A DNA stretch of 64,000 bases from Microbispora sp. NBC_01189. Lineage in GTDB: Bacteria; Actinomycetota; Actinomycetes; Streptosporangiales; Streptosporangiaceae. The stretch's first letter is position 1. Every line of letters begins with the position of its first letter. Under the pieces are notes generated by a model. That model did not search any database. It was not told the DNA's origin and was given only the letters and a program-made list of their open reading frames with translations. The position numbers and the translations under genes are program-made. Shown in pieces: positions 8,625-18,907 of this stretch. The stretch lies in assembly GCF_036010665.1 (NCBI RefSeq), contig NZ_CP108581.1, positions 875,501 through 939,500 on the forward strand. The letters run 5' to 3'.

Positions 8625-9752
8625 ATGGAGAGGTCACCGGGGCCGCTGGCGGGGATCCGGGTGCTGGAGCTGGCCGGGCTCGCGCCCGGGCCGTTCGCCG
8701 GGATGATGCTCGCCGACCACGGCGCCGAGGTGCTGCGCGTCGACAGGGTGGCCGCGGTGGCCGCGGTGGGCGACGAGCCCCGGCGGGAGGTGATGGACCG
8801 CGGCAAGCGGACCATCGGCCTCGACCTCAAGTCGCCCGAGGGCGCGGCGGCGTTCCGGCGGCTGGCGGAGCGGGCCGACGTGGTGATCGAGGTGTTCCGC
8901 CCGGGCGTCGCCGAGCGGCTCGGCATCGGGCCCGCCGACCTGCGCGCCGTCAACGAGCGGCTCGTGTACGGCCGGCTGACCGGCTGGGGCCAGGACGGCC
9001 CGCTCGCCCACACCGCGGGGCACGACATCGACTACATCGCGATCGCGGGAGTGCTGTCGATGCTGGGCCGCGCGGGCGGCAGGCCCACCCCGCCCGTCAA
9101 CGTCCTCGGCGACTTCGCCGGCGGCGGGCTCATGCTCGCGTACGGCGTGCTGCTGGCCCTGATCGAGCGGGAGCGGACCGGCCGCGGCCGGGTGGTGGAC
9201 GCCGCGATGGTCGACGGCGCGGCGCTGCTGTTCTCGATGTTCCACGGCGCGGTGCACGGCGGGCAGTGGGGTCCGCGCGGGACCAACCTCCTCGACACCG
9301 GCGCCCCCATGTACGACACGTACGAGACGGCCGACGGCGGGTTCCTCGCGGTGGGCGCGCTGGAACCGCGGTTCTGGGCGGAGATGCTCGGCCGCATGGG
9401 CATCGGCGACCTGCCCGCCCGCGACGACCGGGCCAACTGGCCGGTCATCCGCGAACGGCTGGCCGAGGCGTTCCGGTCCCGTACGCGGGCCGAGTGGGAG
9501 GAGGTCTTCGAGGGCTCCGACGCCTGCGTGGTCCCGGTGCTCGACCCGCGCGAGGCGGCCCGGCACCCGCACAACGTGGCGCGCGGCACGTTCGTGGAGG
9601 TCGGCGGGGTTCCGCAGGCCGCGCCCGCGCCCCGGCTGCCCGGCGCCGGGCACGGCGACCTGTCCCCCGCCACCCGGTTGCACGACCTGAGCGCGTGGGG
9701 GCTGTCCGGCGACGAGGCGGACGCGCTGCGCGCCGCCGGCGTCCTGGCCTGA
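8625..9752 (+). CDS. mcr: Alpha-methylacyl-CoA racemase (CaiB/BaiF family)
   Basis: 375-residue family III CoA-transferase fold. It keeps the signature and catalytic positions of alpha-methylacyl-CoA racemase: GHDIDY (catalytic His), VLGDFAGGG (Asp) and VGALEPRFW (Glu), plus N-terminal GPFAGMMLADHGAEVLRVD and the DAAMVDG segment. The enzyme interconverts (R)- and (S)-2-methylacyl-CoA, which lets methyl-branched chains enter beta-oxidation. The ATG at 8625 follows GAGGAGGA four bases upstream. Its position beside tmsAB and the acyl-CoA ligase fits a branched-lipid role. The CaiB/BaiF family is broad, but these residues favour racemase. Confidence 0.88.
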   Translation: MERSPGPLAGIRVLELAGLAPGPFAGMMLADHGAEVLRVDRVAAVAAVGDEPRREVMDRGKRTIGLDLKSPEGAAAFRRLAERADVVIEVFRPGVAERLGIGPADLRAVNERLVYGRLTGWGQDGPLAHTAGHDIDYIAIAGVLSMLGRAGGRPTPPVNVLGDFAGGGLMLAYGVLLALIERERTGRGRVVDAAMVDGAALLFSMFHGAVHGGQWGPRGTNLLDTGAPMYDTYETADGGFLAVGALEPRFWAEMLGRMGIGDLPARDDRANWPVIRERLAEAFRSRTRAEWEEVFEGSDACVVPVLDPREAARHPHNVARGTFVEVGGVPQAAPAPRLPGAGHGDLSPATRLHDLSAWGLSGDEADALRAAGVLA

Positions 9753-9765
9753 TCAGGCCGGCTGA

Positions 9766-9774
<9 letters not shown>
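9749..9774. repeat. Tandem 13-bp repeat at two convergent stop codons
   Basis: CTGATCAGGCCGG occurs twice in direct succession, and each copy carries palindromic TGATCA. The stop codon of the racemase (plus strand) and that of the next gene (minus strand) both fall in the repeat. It may act as a short two-way terminator or simply reflect duplication. Confidence 0.7.
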
Positions 9775-11819
<2,045 letters not shown>

Positions 11820-11914
11820 CCGCGCCGATTCCCGGCAGGAATATCGGGCTCCGCCGGGGTAGTGGGGTTCCTCGTACCGGCCGCACTATCCCGGATCGTC
11901 CAGCGGAGGCGCTC

Positions 11915-12625
11915 ATGCAGTACTCACCGGCCGCGGAGCCGGCCAGTCCGGCGGTCGACAGACGGCTGCTGGTCAGCTACGACAACTACGCCGCGGCGCA
12001 GCGCGCCGTCGACACCCTGTCCGACGCCGGTTTCCCGGTGGAGAACAGCGCGATCATCGGTAGTGACCTGCGCCTGGAGGAGACCGTCACCGGGCGGCTC
12101 ACCAACGGCAGGGCCGCGCTGACCGGCCTGATCAGCGGCGCCGTCTTCGGACTCATCGTCGGCATGTTCCTCGGGCTGTTCACCTCGACCACGACCTCGT
12201 TCTTCGGGCTCGTGCTGTGGTCGATCCTGTGGGGGGCCATCGCGGGCGCCGCCTTCGGCTTCGTCGGCCACGCCTTCACCGGCGGGACGCGCGACTTCTC
12301 CTCCCGGAGCTCGATCGTCGCCGGGCGCTACGACGTGCTGGTGGCCTCCCCCATGCTGGACCAGGCGCAGGCCCTGCTGCAGGGCGGGGTGCGGCCGGCC
12401 GACACCGTCGTCGTCCCACGGCCGCCGTCCGCAGGGCCCGCCACACCGTCCGCCACGCCGCCCGTCACCGTACCTGTGACGCCGCCTCCACCGGTCTCCG
12501 GCGACACCGCCCCGCAGGAGGACCTCCGTACGGACGAGGAGCGCGCGGAGGACGTCCTCGACGAGGACGCCCGCGACAGGGAGACGCGGGACGAGTCCGG
12601 GCTGTCGAGGGGCCGCAGGATGTGA
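11915..12625 (+). CDS. General stress protein-like membrane protein (YflT/DUF1269 type)
   Basis: 236 residues. Residues about 17-60 form a short alpha/beta unit (RRLLVSYDNYAAAQRAVDTL) typical of heat-induced or general-stress membrane proteins. A Gly-rich double hydrophobic stretch follows (about 72-125), then a second alpha/beta unit (YDVLVASPMLDQAQALL) and a Pro-rich and acidic tail. ATG 11915 follows a GGAGG site. A strong terminator lies 28 bases downstream. Biochemical role is unknown for the family. Confidence 0.75.
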   Translation: MQYSPAAEPASPAVDRRLLVSYDNYAAAQRAVDTLSDAGFPVENSAIIGSDLRLEETVTGRLTNGRAALTGLISGAVFGLIVGMFLGLFTSTTTSFFGLVLWSILWGAIAGAAFGFVGHAFTGGTRDFSSRSSIVAGRYDVLVASPMLDQAQALLQGGVRPADTVVVPRPPSAGPATPSATPPVTVPVTPPPPVSGDTAPQEDLRTDEERAEDVLDEDARDRETRDESGLSRGRRM

Positions 12626-12653
12626 CGTCCCCCCGCGCGCTCTCACGCGAACG

Positions 12654-12700
12654 ACGACGCCTTCCCCGCCTGCTTCCGGACCCGGCGGGGAAGGCGTCGT
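12654..12700 (+). terminator. Strong hairpin terminator
   Basis: Perfect 17-bp stem (12654-12670 with 12684-12700) and a 13-base loop, directly after the stress-protein gene and before the FKBP gene. There is no long T run, as is usual in high-GC actinobacteria. Confidence 0.85.
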
Positions 12701-12791
12701 GTCGGCCGCCGTCGCGGGATCACCGCACGAGCCTGGCGGGTAGAGTCGTCTGCCGCCGGAACGTCCGGCACGGACAGAACAGGAGACCCAC

Positions 12792-13166
12792 GTGGCACTG
12801 GAGAAGCCCGAGATCGACTTCCCCGAGGGCGAGCCGCCCGCCGACCTGGAGATCGCCGATCTCGTGGAGGGGACCGGCCCGGAGGCCAGGCCGGGGCAGA
12901 ACGTGACCGTCCACTACGTCGGAGTGGCGTTCTCCTCGGGTGAGGAGTTCGACGCCTCCTGGAACCGCGGGCAGCCGTTCCAGTTCCCGCTCGGCGGCGG
13001 CCGGGTCATCGCCGGCTGGGACCGCGGCGTGGCCGGCATGAAGGTCGGCGGCCGCCGGCGGCTGACGATCCCCCCGCACCTCGGGTACGGCAACCGCGGC
13101 GCGGGCACCGTCATCAAGCCGGGCGAGACGCTCATCTTCGTGGTCGACCTGCTCGGCGTCGGCTGA
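12792..13166 (+). CDS. FKBP-type peptidyl-prolyl cis-trans isomerase
   Basis: 124-residue single-domain FKBP with VTVHYVG, FDASWNRG, FPLGGGRVIAGWDRGVAGM, the PPHLGYG loop and terminal LIFVVDLL, all standard parts of the active-site cleft. It has no signal peptide, so it is cytoplasmic. It speeds proline isomerisation during folding. GTG 12792 has an AGGAG ribosome site, and the gene stands alone after the upstream terminator. Confidence 0.95.
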   Translation: MALEKPEIDFPEGEPPADLEIADLVEGTGPEARPGQNVTVHYVGVAFSSGEEFDASWNRGQPFQFPLGGGRVIAGWDRGVAGMKVGGRRRLTIPPHLGYGNRGAGTVIKPGETLIFVVDLLGVG

Positions 13167-13317
13167 CCGCTCCCCCGCCGTCCGGCCACGCGTGCCCCGG
13201 GACGTCCGGGCGTCCGGGGCCGGCAGCTGGGGTCGGGCGTCCGGTGCGGGTCCGGGACCGGGGGACGCCGCCCGGCGGAGCCTGTGAGGTCCCGGCCGCA
13301 TCGGGGATGATTGCCGT

Positions 13318-14925
13318 ATGACCGGCGATCCCCCTCCTGACGGCTCCTCTCACGACGTCTCCTCTCATGACGGTCCCCGTGTGGCCGAGCCTCCGAGCGC
13401 CGGGGCGGGCGCCCCGGCGAGCACCGTGTCCCCCGCGCAGCCAACCCCCGCGCAGCCGCTCCCCAGCCGGCCATCCCTCGTCCGGCCGCCCCGGGCCGTG
13501 GTCGCGCTCGCCGCCGCGGTCGTGGCCGTGCTGCTCGCGGTGAGCCCCTGGTATGGCTATCACCGCGACGAGCTGTACTTCCGCATGCTGGGCGAGCGCC
13601 CCCGGCTCGGATACTTCGACACGCCGCCGCTCACCCCGATGATCGCCCGGCTGTCGACGGCGGTCTTCGGGGACACGGTCGTCGCGCTCCGGATCGTCCC
13701 CGCCCTGTGCGCCGGGGCGCTGGTCGTCCTCGCCGCGCTGGTCGCCCGGGAGCTGGGCGCCCGGGATTCGGACACAGGCCGCGCCGCGCAGGTCCTCGCC
13801 GCGGCCGGCACGGCGGGCGCGGTGCTTCCGCTGATCGCGGGACACTCGCTGCTGACCCTCACCCCCGATCTCGTGCTGTGGCTCGCGGTCACGCTGTGCC
13901 TGCTCCGGGTGCTGCTGCGCGGCGACGGCCGTTACTGGCTCTGGACGGGGCTGCTGGCCGGGATCGCGTCCTACAACCGCGACCTGATCGTGCTGCTGCT
14001 CGGCTGCGCCGGCCTGGGCCTCGTCGTCGCCGGCCCGCGCGAGGCGCTGCGGGACAGGCGCCTGTGGCTCGGGGCCCTCCTGGCCCTGGCGATCGCCTCG
14101 CCCAACCTGGCCTACCAGGTCACCCATGCCTGGCCGCAACTCCAGATGGCCGAGGCCCTGCGCATCGACGAGGGGGCCGACAACCGCGCCGCCTTCGTCC
14201 CCCTCCAGATCCTGCTGCTGGGTCCTCCTCAAGCGGTGGTGTGCGTGGCGGGCTGGCTGCGGCTCTGGCGTGACCGGCGGGTCCGCTCGCTCGCCCTGGC
14301 CTACCCCGTGGCCTGCGCCCTGATCCTGTTCTCGGGCGGCCGCCCCGACTACGCCGGCGCCTTCCTGCTCTACCTGTTCGCGGCCGGGTGCGTGACGGCG
14401 GCCGGATGGCGGAGGCGGCCCGTCCTCGTCGTGGCGCTGGCGCTCAACGCCGTGGTCGCGGTGGTCCTGGCGCTGCCGGTCGTCCCGGCCGCGTCCCTCG
14501 CGGGCACGCCGGTCGCGGCGATCAACGAGGTCGCCCGCGAGTCGGTGGGCATGCGAGACCTGGCGGCGCAGGCCGGGCGGGTGGTGGGCACGCTGCCCGC
14601 CGGCGAGCGGGCGGGGGCGGTGCTGCTCGCGGGGAACTACGGCGAGGCCGGCGCGCTGCGCCGCTGGGCGGGTGACTTCGGCCTGCCGGCGGTCTACAGC
14701 GGCCACAACGAGCTGTGGTGGTGGGGCCCGCCGCCGGAGGGGACCCGGGTGGCGGTCTCCGTCGGCTATCCGCCCGACGGTCTCCGCACGGTCTTCGCCG
14801 AATGCTCGGTCGCGGGCACGGTGACCGGGATGCCGGGCGAGGAGCAGGGCAGGCCGATCACGGTCTGCCGCGATCCCCTCCGGCCCTGGCGCGAGCTGTG
14901 GCCGCTCGTGCGTCACTACAGCTGA
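13318..14925 (+). CDS. ArnT/PMT-like (GT39/GT83) integral membrane glycosyltransferase
   Basis: 535 residues: a Pro/Ser-rich N-terminal tail of about 55, then around ten hydrophobic helices and an exterior C-terminal domain. YHRDELYFRMLGE followed by GYFDTPPLTPMIARL is the conserved first exterior loop of the polyprenyl-sugar-dependent mannosyltransferase (PMT_2) group, with the acidic pair that acts in catalysis. Expected to move a sugar from a lipid carrier to an exported acceptor; donor and acceptor are unknown. ATG 13318 has only a weak GGGGAT site. Confidence 0.85.
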   Translation: MTGDPPPDGSSHDVSSHDGPRVAEPPSAGAGAPASTVSPAQPTPAQPLPSRPSLVRPPRAVVALAAAVVAVLLAVSPWYGYHRDELYFRMLGERPRLGYFDTPPLTPMIARLSTAVFGDTVVALRIVPALCAGALVVLAALVARELGARDSDTGRAAQVLAAAGTAGAVLPLIAGHSLLTLTPDLVLWLAVTLCLLRVLLRGDGRYWLWTGLLAGIASYNRDLIVLLLGCAGLGLVVAGPREALRDRRLWLGALLALAIASPNLAYQVTHAWPQLQMAEALRIDEGADNRAAFVPLQILLLGPPQAVVCVAGWLRLWRDRRVRSLALAYPVACALILFSGGRPDYAGAFLLYLFAAGCVTAAGWRRRPVLVVALALNAVVAVVLALPVVPAASLAGTPVAAINEVARESVGMRDLAAQAGRVVGTLPAGERAGAVLLAGNYGEAGALRRWAGDFGLPAVYSGHNELWWWGPPPEGTRVAVSVGYPPDGLRTVFAECSVAGTVTGMPGEEQGRPITVCRDPLRPWRELWPLVRHYS

Positions 14926-14990
14926 CCGCGACTTCCTGCGATTCGCCCCCTGCCTGGGCACGTGCCCATCCGGTAGGGCAGGATTACGTT

Positions 14991-16577
14991 GTGTTGCTGA
15001 TCGACCTTGCCCGGACGTCCGCGGCCGTGGCGGCGGATTCGGCGCGGCTGGCAAAGATCAGGCACCTGGCCGAGCTGCTCGGCCGGGTGGGCCCGGACGA
15101 GGCCGAGATCGCCATCGCCTACCTGTCGGGAGAGCTGCCGCAGCGTCAGATCGGCGTGGGCTGGCGGAGCCTCTCCGACCTTCCCGAGCCCCGCCAGATC
15201 GCGACGGCGACCCTCGGCCAGATCGACGCGCTGATCGAACGCATCAAGGCCCAGTCGGGGACGGGTTCGCAGGCCGCGCGCCGGGAACTGCTCGGTGAGC
15301 TGTTCGGCGCCGTGACGCGGCAGGAGCAGTCGTTCCTGCACCGGCTGCTGACGGGCGAGCTGCGCCAGGGGGCGCTCGACGGCGTGATGATCGAGGCGAT
15401 CGCCAGGGCGGCGGACGTGCCCTCCGCCGAGGTGCGCCGGGCCCTGACCCTGCGCGGCTCGCTGCCGGCCGTCGGGGCGGCGGCGCTGCGCGGCGGGGTG
15501 GCGGAGCTCAAGGCGTTCCATCTGGAGGTCGGGCGGGCCGTCGCGCCGATGCTCGCACAGAGCGCGGCCAGTGTGACCGCCGCGCTGGAGAAGGCCGGCG
15601 CTCCCGCCGCGGTCGAGTGGAAGCTCGACGGCGTACGGGTCCAGGCGCATCGGTCGGGCGACGACGTCGCCGTCTTCACCCGTACGCTCGACGACATCAC
15701 CGGTCAGGTTCCGGAGCTGGTCGAGGCGGTGCTGGGCCTGCCCGGCACCGATCTGGTCCTGGACGGCGAGGTCCTCGCTCTGCGTCCCGACGGCCGTCCC
15801 GAGCCGTTCCAGGTCACCTCGGGGCGGGTGGCCAGCAGGACCGGCGTCGCGTCGCTGCGGGAGGCCGTGCCGCTGACCGTCTTCTTCTTCGACGCCCTGC
15901 GGGTGGACGGGGCCGACCTGCTCGACCTGCCCGACCGGGAGCGGCACGCCGCGCTGGAGACGGCGGTCCCGGCCGGGTTGATCACCCCGCGCCTGGTCAC
16001 CGGGGACGCCGGGGAGGCCGAGGCGTTCTTCGGCGACGCGGTGCGACGAGGGCACGAGGGCGTCGTCGTGAAGTCGCTGGGCACGCCGTACGCCGCGGGC
16101 CGGCGGGGAGCGGGCTGGATCAAGGTGAAGCCCCGGCACACCATGGACCTGGTCGTGCTGGCCGCCGAATGGGGCAGCGGACGACGCCGGGGCTGGCTGT
16201 CGAACCTGCACCTCGGCGCCTACGACCCGGAGACGGGCGGCTTCGTGATGCTCGGCAAGACGTTCAAGGGCCTCACCGACGAACTGCTGACCTGGCAGAC
16301 CGAGCAGTTCCTGCGAATCGCCGAGAGCCCCGCGGGCAGCCCTGCCGACGGCCCCGCAGGCGGCTCTGGGGATGGCTCTGGGGACGGCCCCGAGGGCGGC
16401 CACGTCGTCATGCTCCCGCCCGCGCTGGTGGTGGAGATCGCCTTCGACGGGGTGCAACGGTCCAGCCGCTATCCCGGGGGCATGGCGCTGCGGTTCGCCC
16501 GGGTGCTGCGCTACCGCCCGGACAAGCGGCCGGAGGAGGCCGACACCGTCGCCGCCGTCCGCGCGATCATGCCCTGA
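14991..16577 (+). CDS. ligB: ATP-dependent DNA ligase LigB
   Basis: 528 residues resembling mycobacterial LigB, an accessory ATP-dependent ligase beside the NAD-dependent LigA. An N-terminal DNA-binding domain (WLSGELPQR-like ELPQRQIGVGW near 44) is followed by the adenylation domain with the AMP-lysine motif EWKLDGVR (near 210), LDGEVLAL, EGVVVKS and GWIKVKP, then an OB fold. A Gly/Asp-rich stretch of about 18 residues (near 447-466) interrupts the OB fold, which is unusual. GTG 14991 matches the family N-terminus (VLL-D-A) and has AGGA seven bases before it. Confidence 0.94.
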   Translation: MLLIDLARTSAAVAADSARLAKIRHLAELLGRVGPDEAEIAIAYLSGELPQRQIGVGWRSLSDLPEPRQIATATLGQIDALIERIKAQSGTGSQAARRELLGELFGAVTRQEQSFLHRLLTGELRQGALDGVMIEAIARAADVPSAEVRRALTLRGSLPAVGAAALRGGVAELKAFHLEVGRAVAPMLAQSAASVTAALEKAGAPAAVEWKLDGVRVQAHRSGDDVAVFTRTLDDITGQVPELVEAVLGLPGTDLVLDGEVLALRPDGRPEPFQVTSGRVASRTGVASLREAVPLTVFFFDALRVDGADLLDLPDRERHAALETAVPAGLITPRLVTGDAGEAEAFFGDAVRRGHEGVVVKSLGTPYAAGRRGAGWIKVKPRHTMDLVVLAAEWGSGRRRGWLSNLHLGAYDPETGGFVMLGKTFKGLTDELLTWQTEQFLRIAESPAGSPADGPAGGSGDGSGDGPEGGHVVMLPPALVVEIAFDGVQRSSRYPGGMALRFARVLRYRPDKRPEEADTVAAVRAIMP

Positions 16578-16588
16578 CGTTTCCGGCG

Positions 16589-16630
16589 TTACTTCACCAG
16601 GCTTACTTCACGAGGCTTACTTCACCAGGC
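16589..16630. repeat. Triplicated 14-bp repeat over a stop codon
   Basis: Three tandem copies of TTACTTCACCAGGC (the middle one with a single change) run from the ligB 3' flank into the last codons of the DUF1707 gene. Each copy encodes Leu-Val-Lys-stop on the minus strand, so the terminal codons were apparently duplicated outward. Confidence 0.9.
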
Positions 16631-17207
16631 GGACCGTCAGCGGATAGCGGAACTCGGTGGCGGCGATCGCCGACACTCCGCCGACGACGGACAGGACCAG
16701 CCCGAGGACCCAGACCACCGGCACCAGCACGACCCCGACGACGGTGAACGGCAGCAGGATGGTCGCGCCGATCACGGTGAGGTGGAAGTTGAGCGCCTCC
16801 ACCGCGTGCCGCCTGATGTAGGGGGACGTGCGGCCCGCGGTCACCATCATCAGCAGGGGGCCGACGACGAAGAAGCCCGCCAGCGCGAACAGGTGCGCGG
16901 CCGCCGCTCCGGCCCGGTCGCCTCCCTCCACGGCGGAGGCGGGAGCGAAGGACGCGGGCGGCCTGGGCACGTACGCCGGCCGGGCGCCGTACAGGTCGTT
17001 CATGATCGGCATGAGGTCGGCGTGAGTGCGGGCGGTCATCGCCCGGTCCAGCCGCTCGTCCATCTCGTGCTTGTCGAGCCTGCCCTCGGCGTAGGCCGCC
17101 TTGACGTGCTCGACCACCTGTTCACGGTCCTGGTTCGTCACGCGCAACTGAGGGTGCGGCATGGGGGCCGGGCGGCCCTGCCACGGTGGTGTCGCTGTCG
17201 CGGGCAT
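16617..17207 (-). CDS. DUF1707 plus DUF4870-like membrane protein
   Basis: 196 residues. The N-terminal DUF1707 helix bundle (LRVTNQDREQVVEHVKAAYAEGRL.. with ERLDRAMTART) is a common cytoplasmic module of actinobacterial membrane proteins. A linker and a hydrophobic DUF4870-like half follow, with three helices and the PYIRRHAVEALNFHL motif. Function unknown. Start is taken at ATG 17207 (GGAAGG about 10 bases upstream); ATG 17162 is a shorter alternative without a ribosome site. Confidence 0.82.
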   Translation of the reverse strand: MPATATPPWQGRPAPMPHPQLRVTNQDREQVVEHVKAAYAEGRLDKHEMDERLDRAMTARTHADLMPIMNDLYGARPAYVPRPPASFAPASAVEGGDRAGAAAAHLFALAGFFVVGPLLMMVTAGRTSPYIRRHAVEALNFHLTVIGATILLPFTVVGVVLVPVVWVLGLVLSVVGGVSAIAATEFRYPLTVRLVK

Positions 17208-17353
17208 CAGAAATATCGCCTTCCGTCGACGGCCTGCTCGGCTTGTCTCCAGTCTGCCTCCATCCTGCTCCGGAGAGGCGCCCCCGGCATCAGGGACATC
17301 CCCGACATGGCCCCGAGACCGTTCCCTTAACACCATCGTGATCCGCGGCACGG

Positions 17354-17359
17354 TATACA
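17354..17359 (+). promoter_or_regulatory. Candidate -10 box (TATACA)
   Basis: TATACA ends seven bases before ATG 17367, which has no Shine-Dalgarno sequence; fits a leaderless RNA. No clear -35 box at 16-18 bases. Confidence 0.45.
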
Positions 17360-17366
17360 AGCACTT

Positions 17367-17717
17367 ATGAGATGGCGAGATCGTTACGGGCTCCGGCGGC
17401 GCCGCGGTGTCCGCGTGGCCAAGTTCGACCGCGAGGCGACCGACGCCGACATCGAGGCGCTCATCGAGTTCGCCAAGACCCGGCGTGGTGTGGAGTTCTA
17501 CGTCGAGCCCGAGACCTTCGCCACCGACACCACGGCGGTGGCCGTGGCCCACGACGGGGAGTGGACCCGCCGCCGCGTCGGATCGCCCGCCGTCATCGCC
17601 AAGGTCGCCAGAGATCTCGCCCTGCCGGTCTACGACGTGCAGCTCACCGGGTATCCCGCGCGGATGCGCGCCTACAACGAGCGCCGTCGTCAGGCTCAGG
17701 ACAGCGACCCGGTCTGA
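17367..17717 (+). CDS. Conserved actinobacterial small protein, unknown function
   Basis: 116 residues: a basic N-terminus (MRWRDRYGLRRRR), then a compact alpha/beta domain with AKFDREATDADIEALIEFA, GVEFYVEPETFATDT, DGEWTRRRVGSP and a C-terminal VYDVQLTGYPARM. I recall similar short proteins as widespread hypothetical proteins in actinobacteria, but no activity is known to me. It converges with and overlaps the DUF4192 gene by 22 bases. Confidence 0.75.
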   Translation: MRWRDRYGLRRRRGVRVAKFDREATDADIEALIEFAKTRRGVEFYVEPETFATDTTAVAVAHDGEWTRRRVGSPAVIAKVARDLALPVYDVQLTGYPARMRAYNERRRQAQDSDPV

Positions 17718-18796
17718 GCCGGCGCCAGCAGCGCGCGCAGCGGCGTGAGCCAGACGGCTCTCGGGGGGCCCATCTCGTCGTCGAGTTCCGCCGGGGTGGG
17801 CATGCGGTCGCGGAGCATGGCGGGAGACATCATGTGCGTCAGCGCCTGCCGGAGCAGCAGCGCCATCGAGTAGCCCGGATCAGCGGCGAGGGCCCGCTCC
17901 AGCGCCATGCCGGCGAGCGCGCACTCCCCCCGGTGCCACGCGGCCGCCGCCAGCAGCGAGGCCGCGGGCGCGGCGTGGCGCGGCTCCAGCCGCCGGGTGA
18001 GGTCACGCCACAATGCGAGGTGCGCGTCCCGGTCGTCGATCAGCGCCCACGCCTCGTCCCGCACCCTGATCACGGCGAGGTCCAGCCCGAGCCGCGCGGC
18101 CTCCTCGTCGCCGAGCCTGCCCCCCGAGTCGTACAGGCCGATCGCGGCGCGCACCCGCTCCAGCGCCTCGCCGACGAACCGCGCGACCTCCTCGTCCAGG
18201 TCCGCCGCCGAAGTCGCCGCCTCAGTCGCCGCCTCGGCCACTGCGTGACGGGCCGCGAGGCGCGTGCGCAGGGCCGCCACGACGCGGAGCGTGGCCTGCC
18301 GCATCCGCGTCCCGCCGGACGGCTGGACGGAGCGGCGCAGGCTGCCCCGGTCGGGCAGCGCGACCAGCCCGTGCATCACCGCCGTGGCCGCGACCCGGCT
18401 GCCGCCGGTGTCGTACGGCGTGCCCTCGGCCGGGCAGCAGGTCGCGCTGCCGCAGGAGTAGGACCAGTAGCGCCCGCCCTCGGCCCGCAGGCTCTCCGTC
18501 ACGCGGATGTCCCCGGCCCGCAGTAGCCGGGTCACCTCGTCGACGACGGGGGTCACGAGGGCGCCCGGGCCGTAGCCCACGAGGAACGCGGAGGACACCG
18601 CCTCGCGGCGGAGTAACGGGACCAGCCGGTCGAGCTCCCCGGGATCGGCCGGGAGGTCCCACCGCGTCGTCAGCCGCACCTCGGGACCGGTGGACCCGGT
18701 CACCACGAGGCTGTCGGCCGGGTGGAAACCGACGAGGTAGGGCACGGCGGAGAGGATGTCCGCCGGGGTCGAGAGCACGAGCTTCGGAGTCGTCAT
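17696..18796 (-). CDS. DUF4192 domain protein
   Basis: 366 residues. The N-terminus (STPADILSAVPYLVGFHPADSLVV) is the signature of DUF4192, a cytoplasmic family largely confined to actinobacteria. GALVTPVVDEV and a Cys-containing YSCGSATCCPAEG loop follow, then an Ala-rich helical tail with a tetratricopeptide-like look (AWHRGECALAGMALERALAADPGYSMAL). Function unknown. ATG 18796 is the family start; its ribosome site is weak. Confidence 0.85.
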   Translation of the reverse strand: MTTPKLVLSTPADILSAVPYLVGFHPADSLVVTGSTGPEVRLTTRWDLPADPGELDRLVPLLRREAVSSAFLVGYGPGALVTPVVDEVTRLLRAGDIRVTESLRAEGGRYWSYSCGSATCCPAEGTPYDTGGSRVAATAVMHGLVALPDRGSLRRSVQPSGGTRMRQATLRVVAALRTRLAARHAVAEAATEAATSAADLDEEVARFVGEALERVRAAIGLYDSGGRLGDEEAARLGLDLAVIRVRDEAWALIDDRDAHLALWRDLTRRLEPRHAAPAASLLAAAAWHRGECALAGMALERALAADPGYSMALLLRQALTHMMSPAMLRDRMPTPAELDDEMGPPRAVWLTPLRALLAPAQTGSLS

Positions 18797-18907
18797 GGCG
18801 GACAGCCTCGCCGGACGGCGCCCCGCCCGGACGGCCGTCATCCGGCCCTGGGGACAACCCGCCACCTGTGGAGGGCCGGGTGGGCGCCCGGACCCCGTCG
18901 GCCCCAG

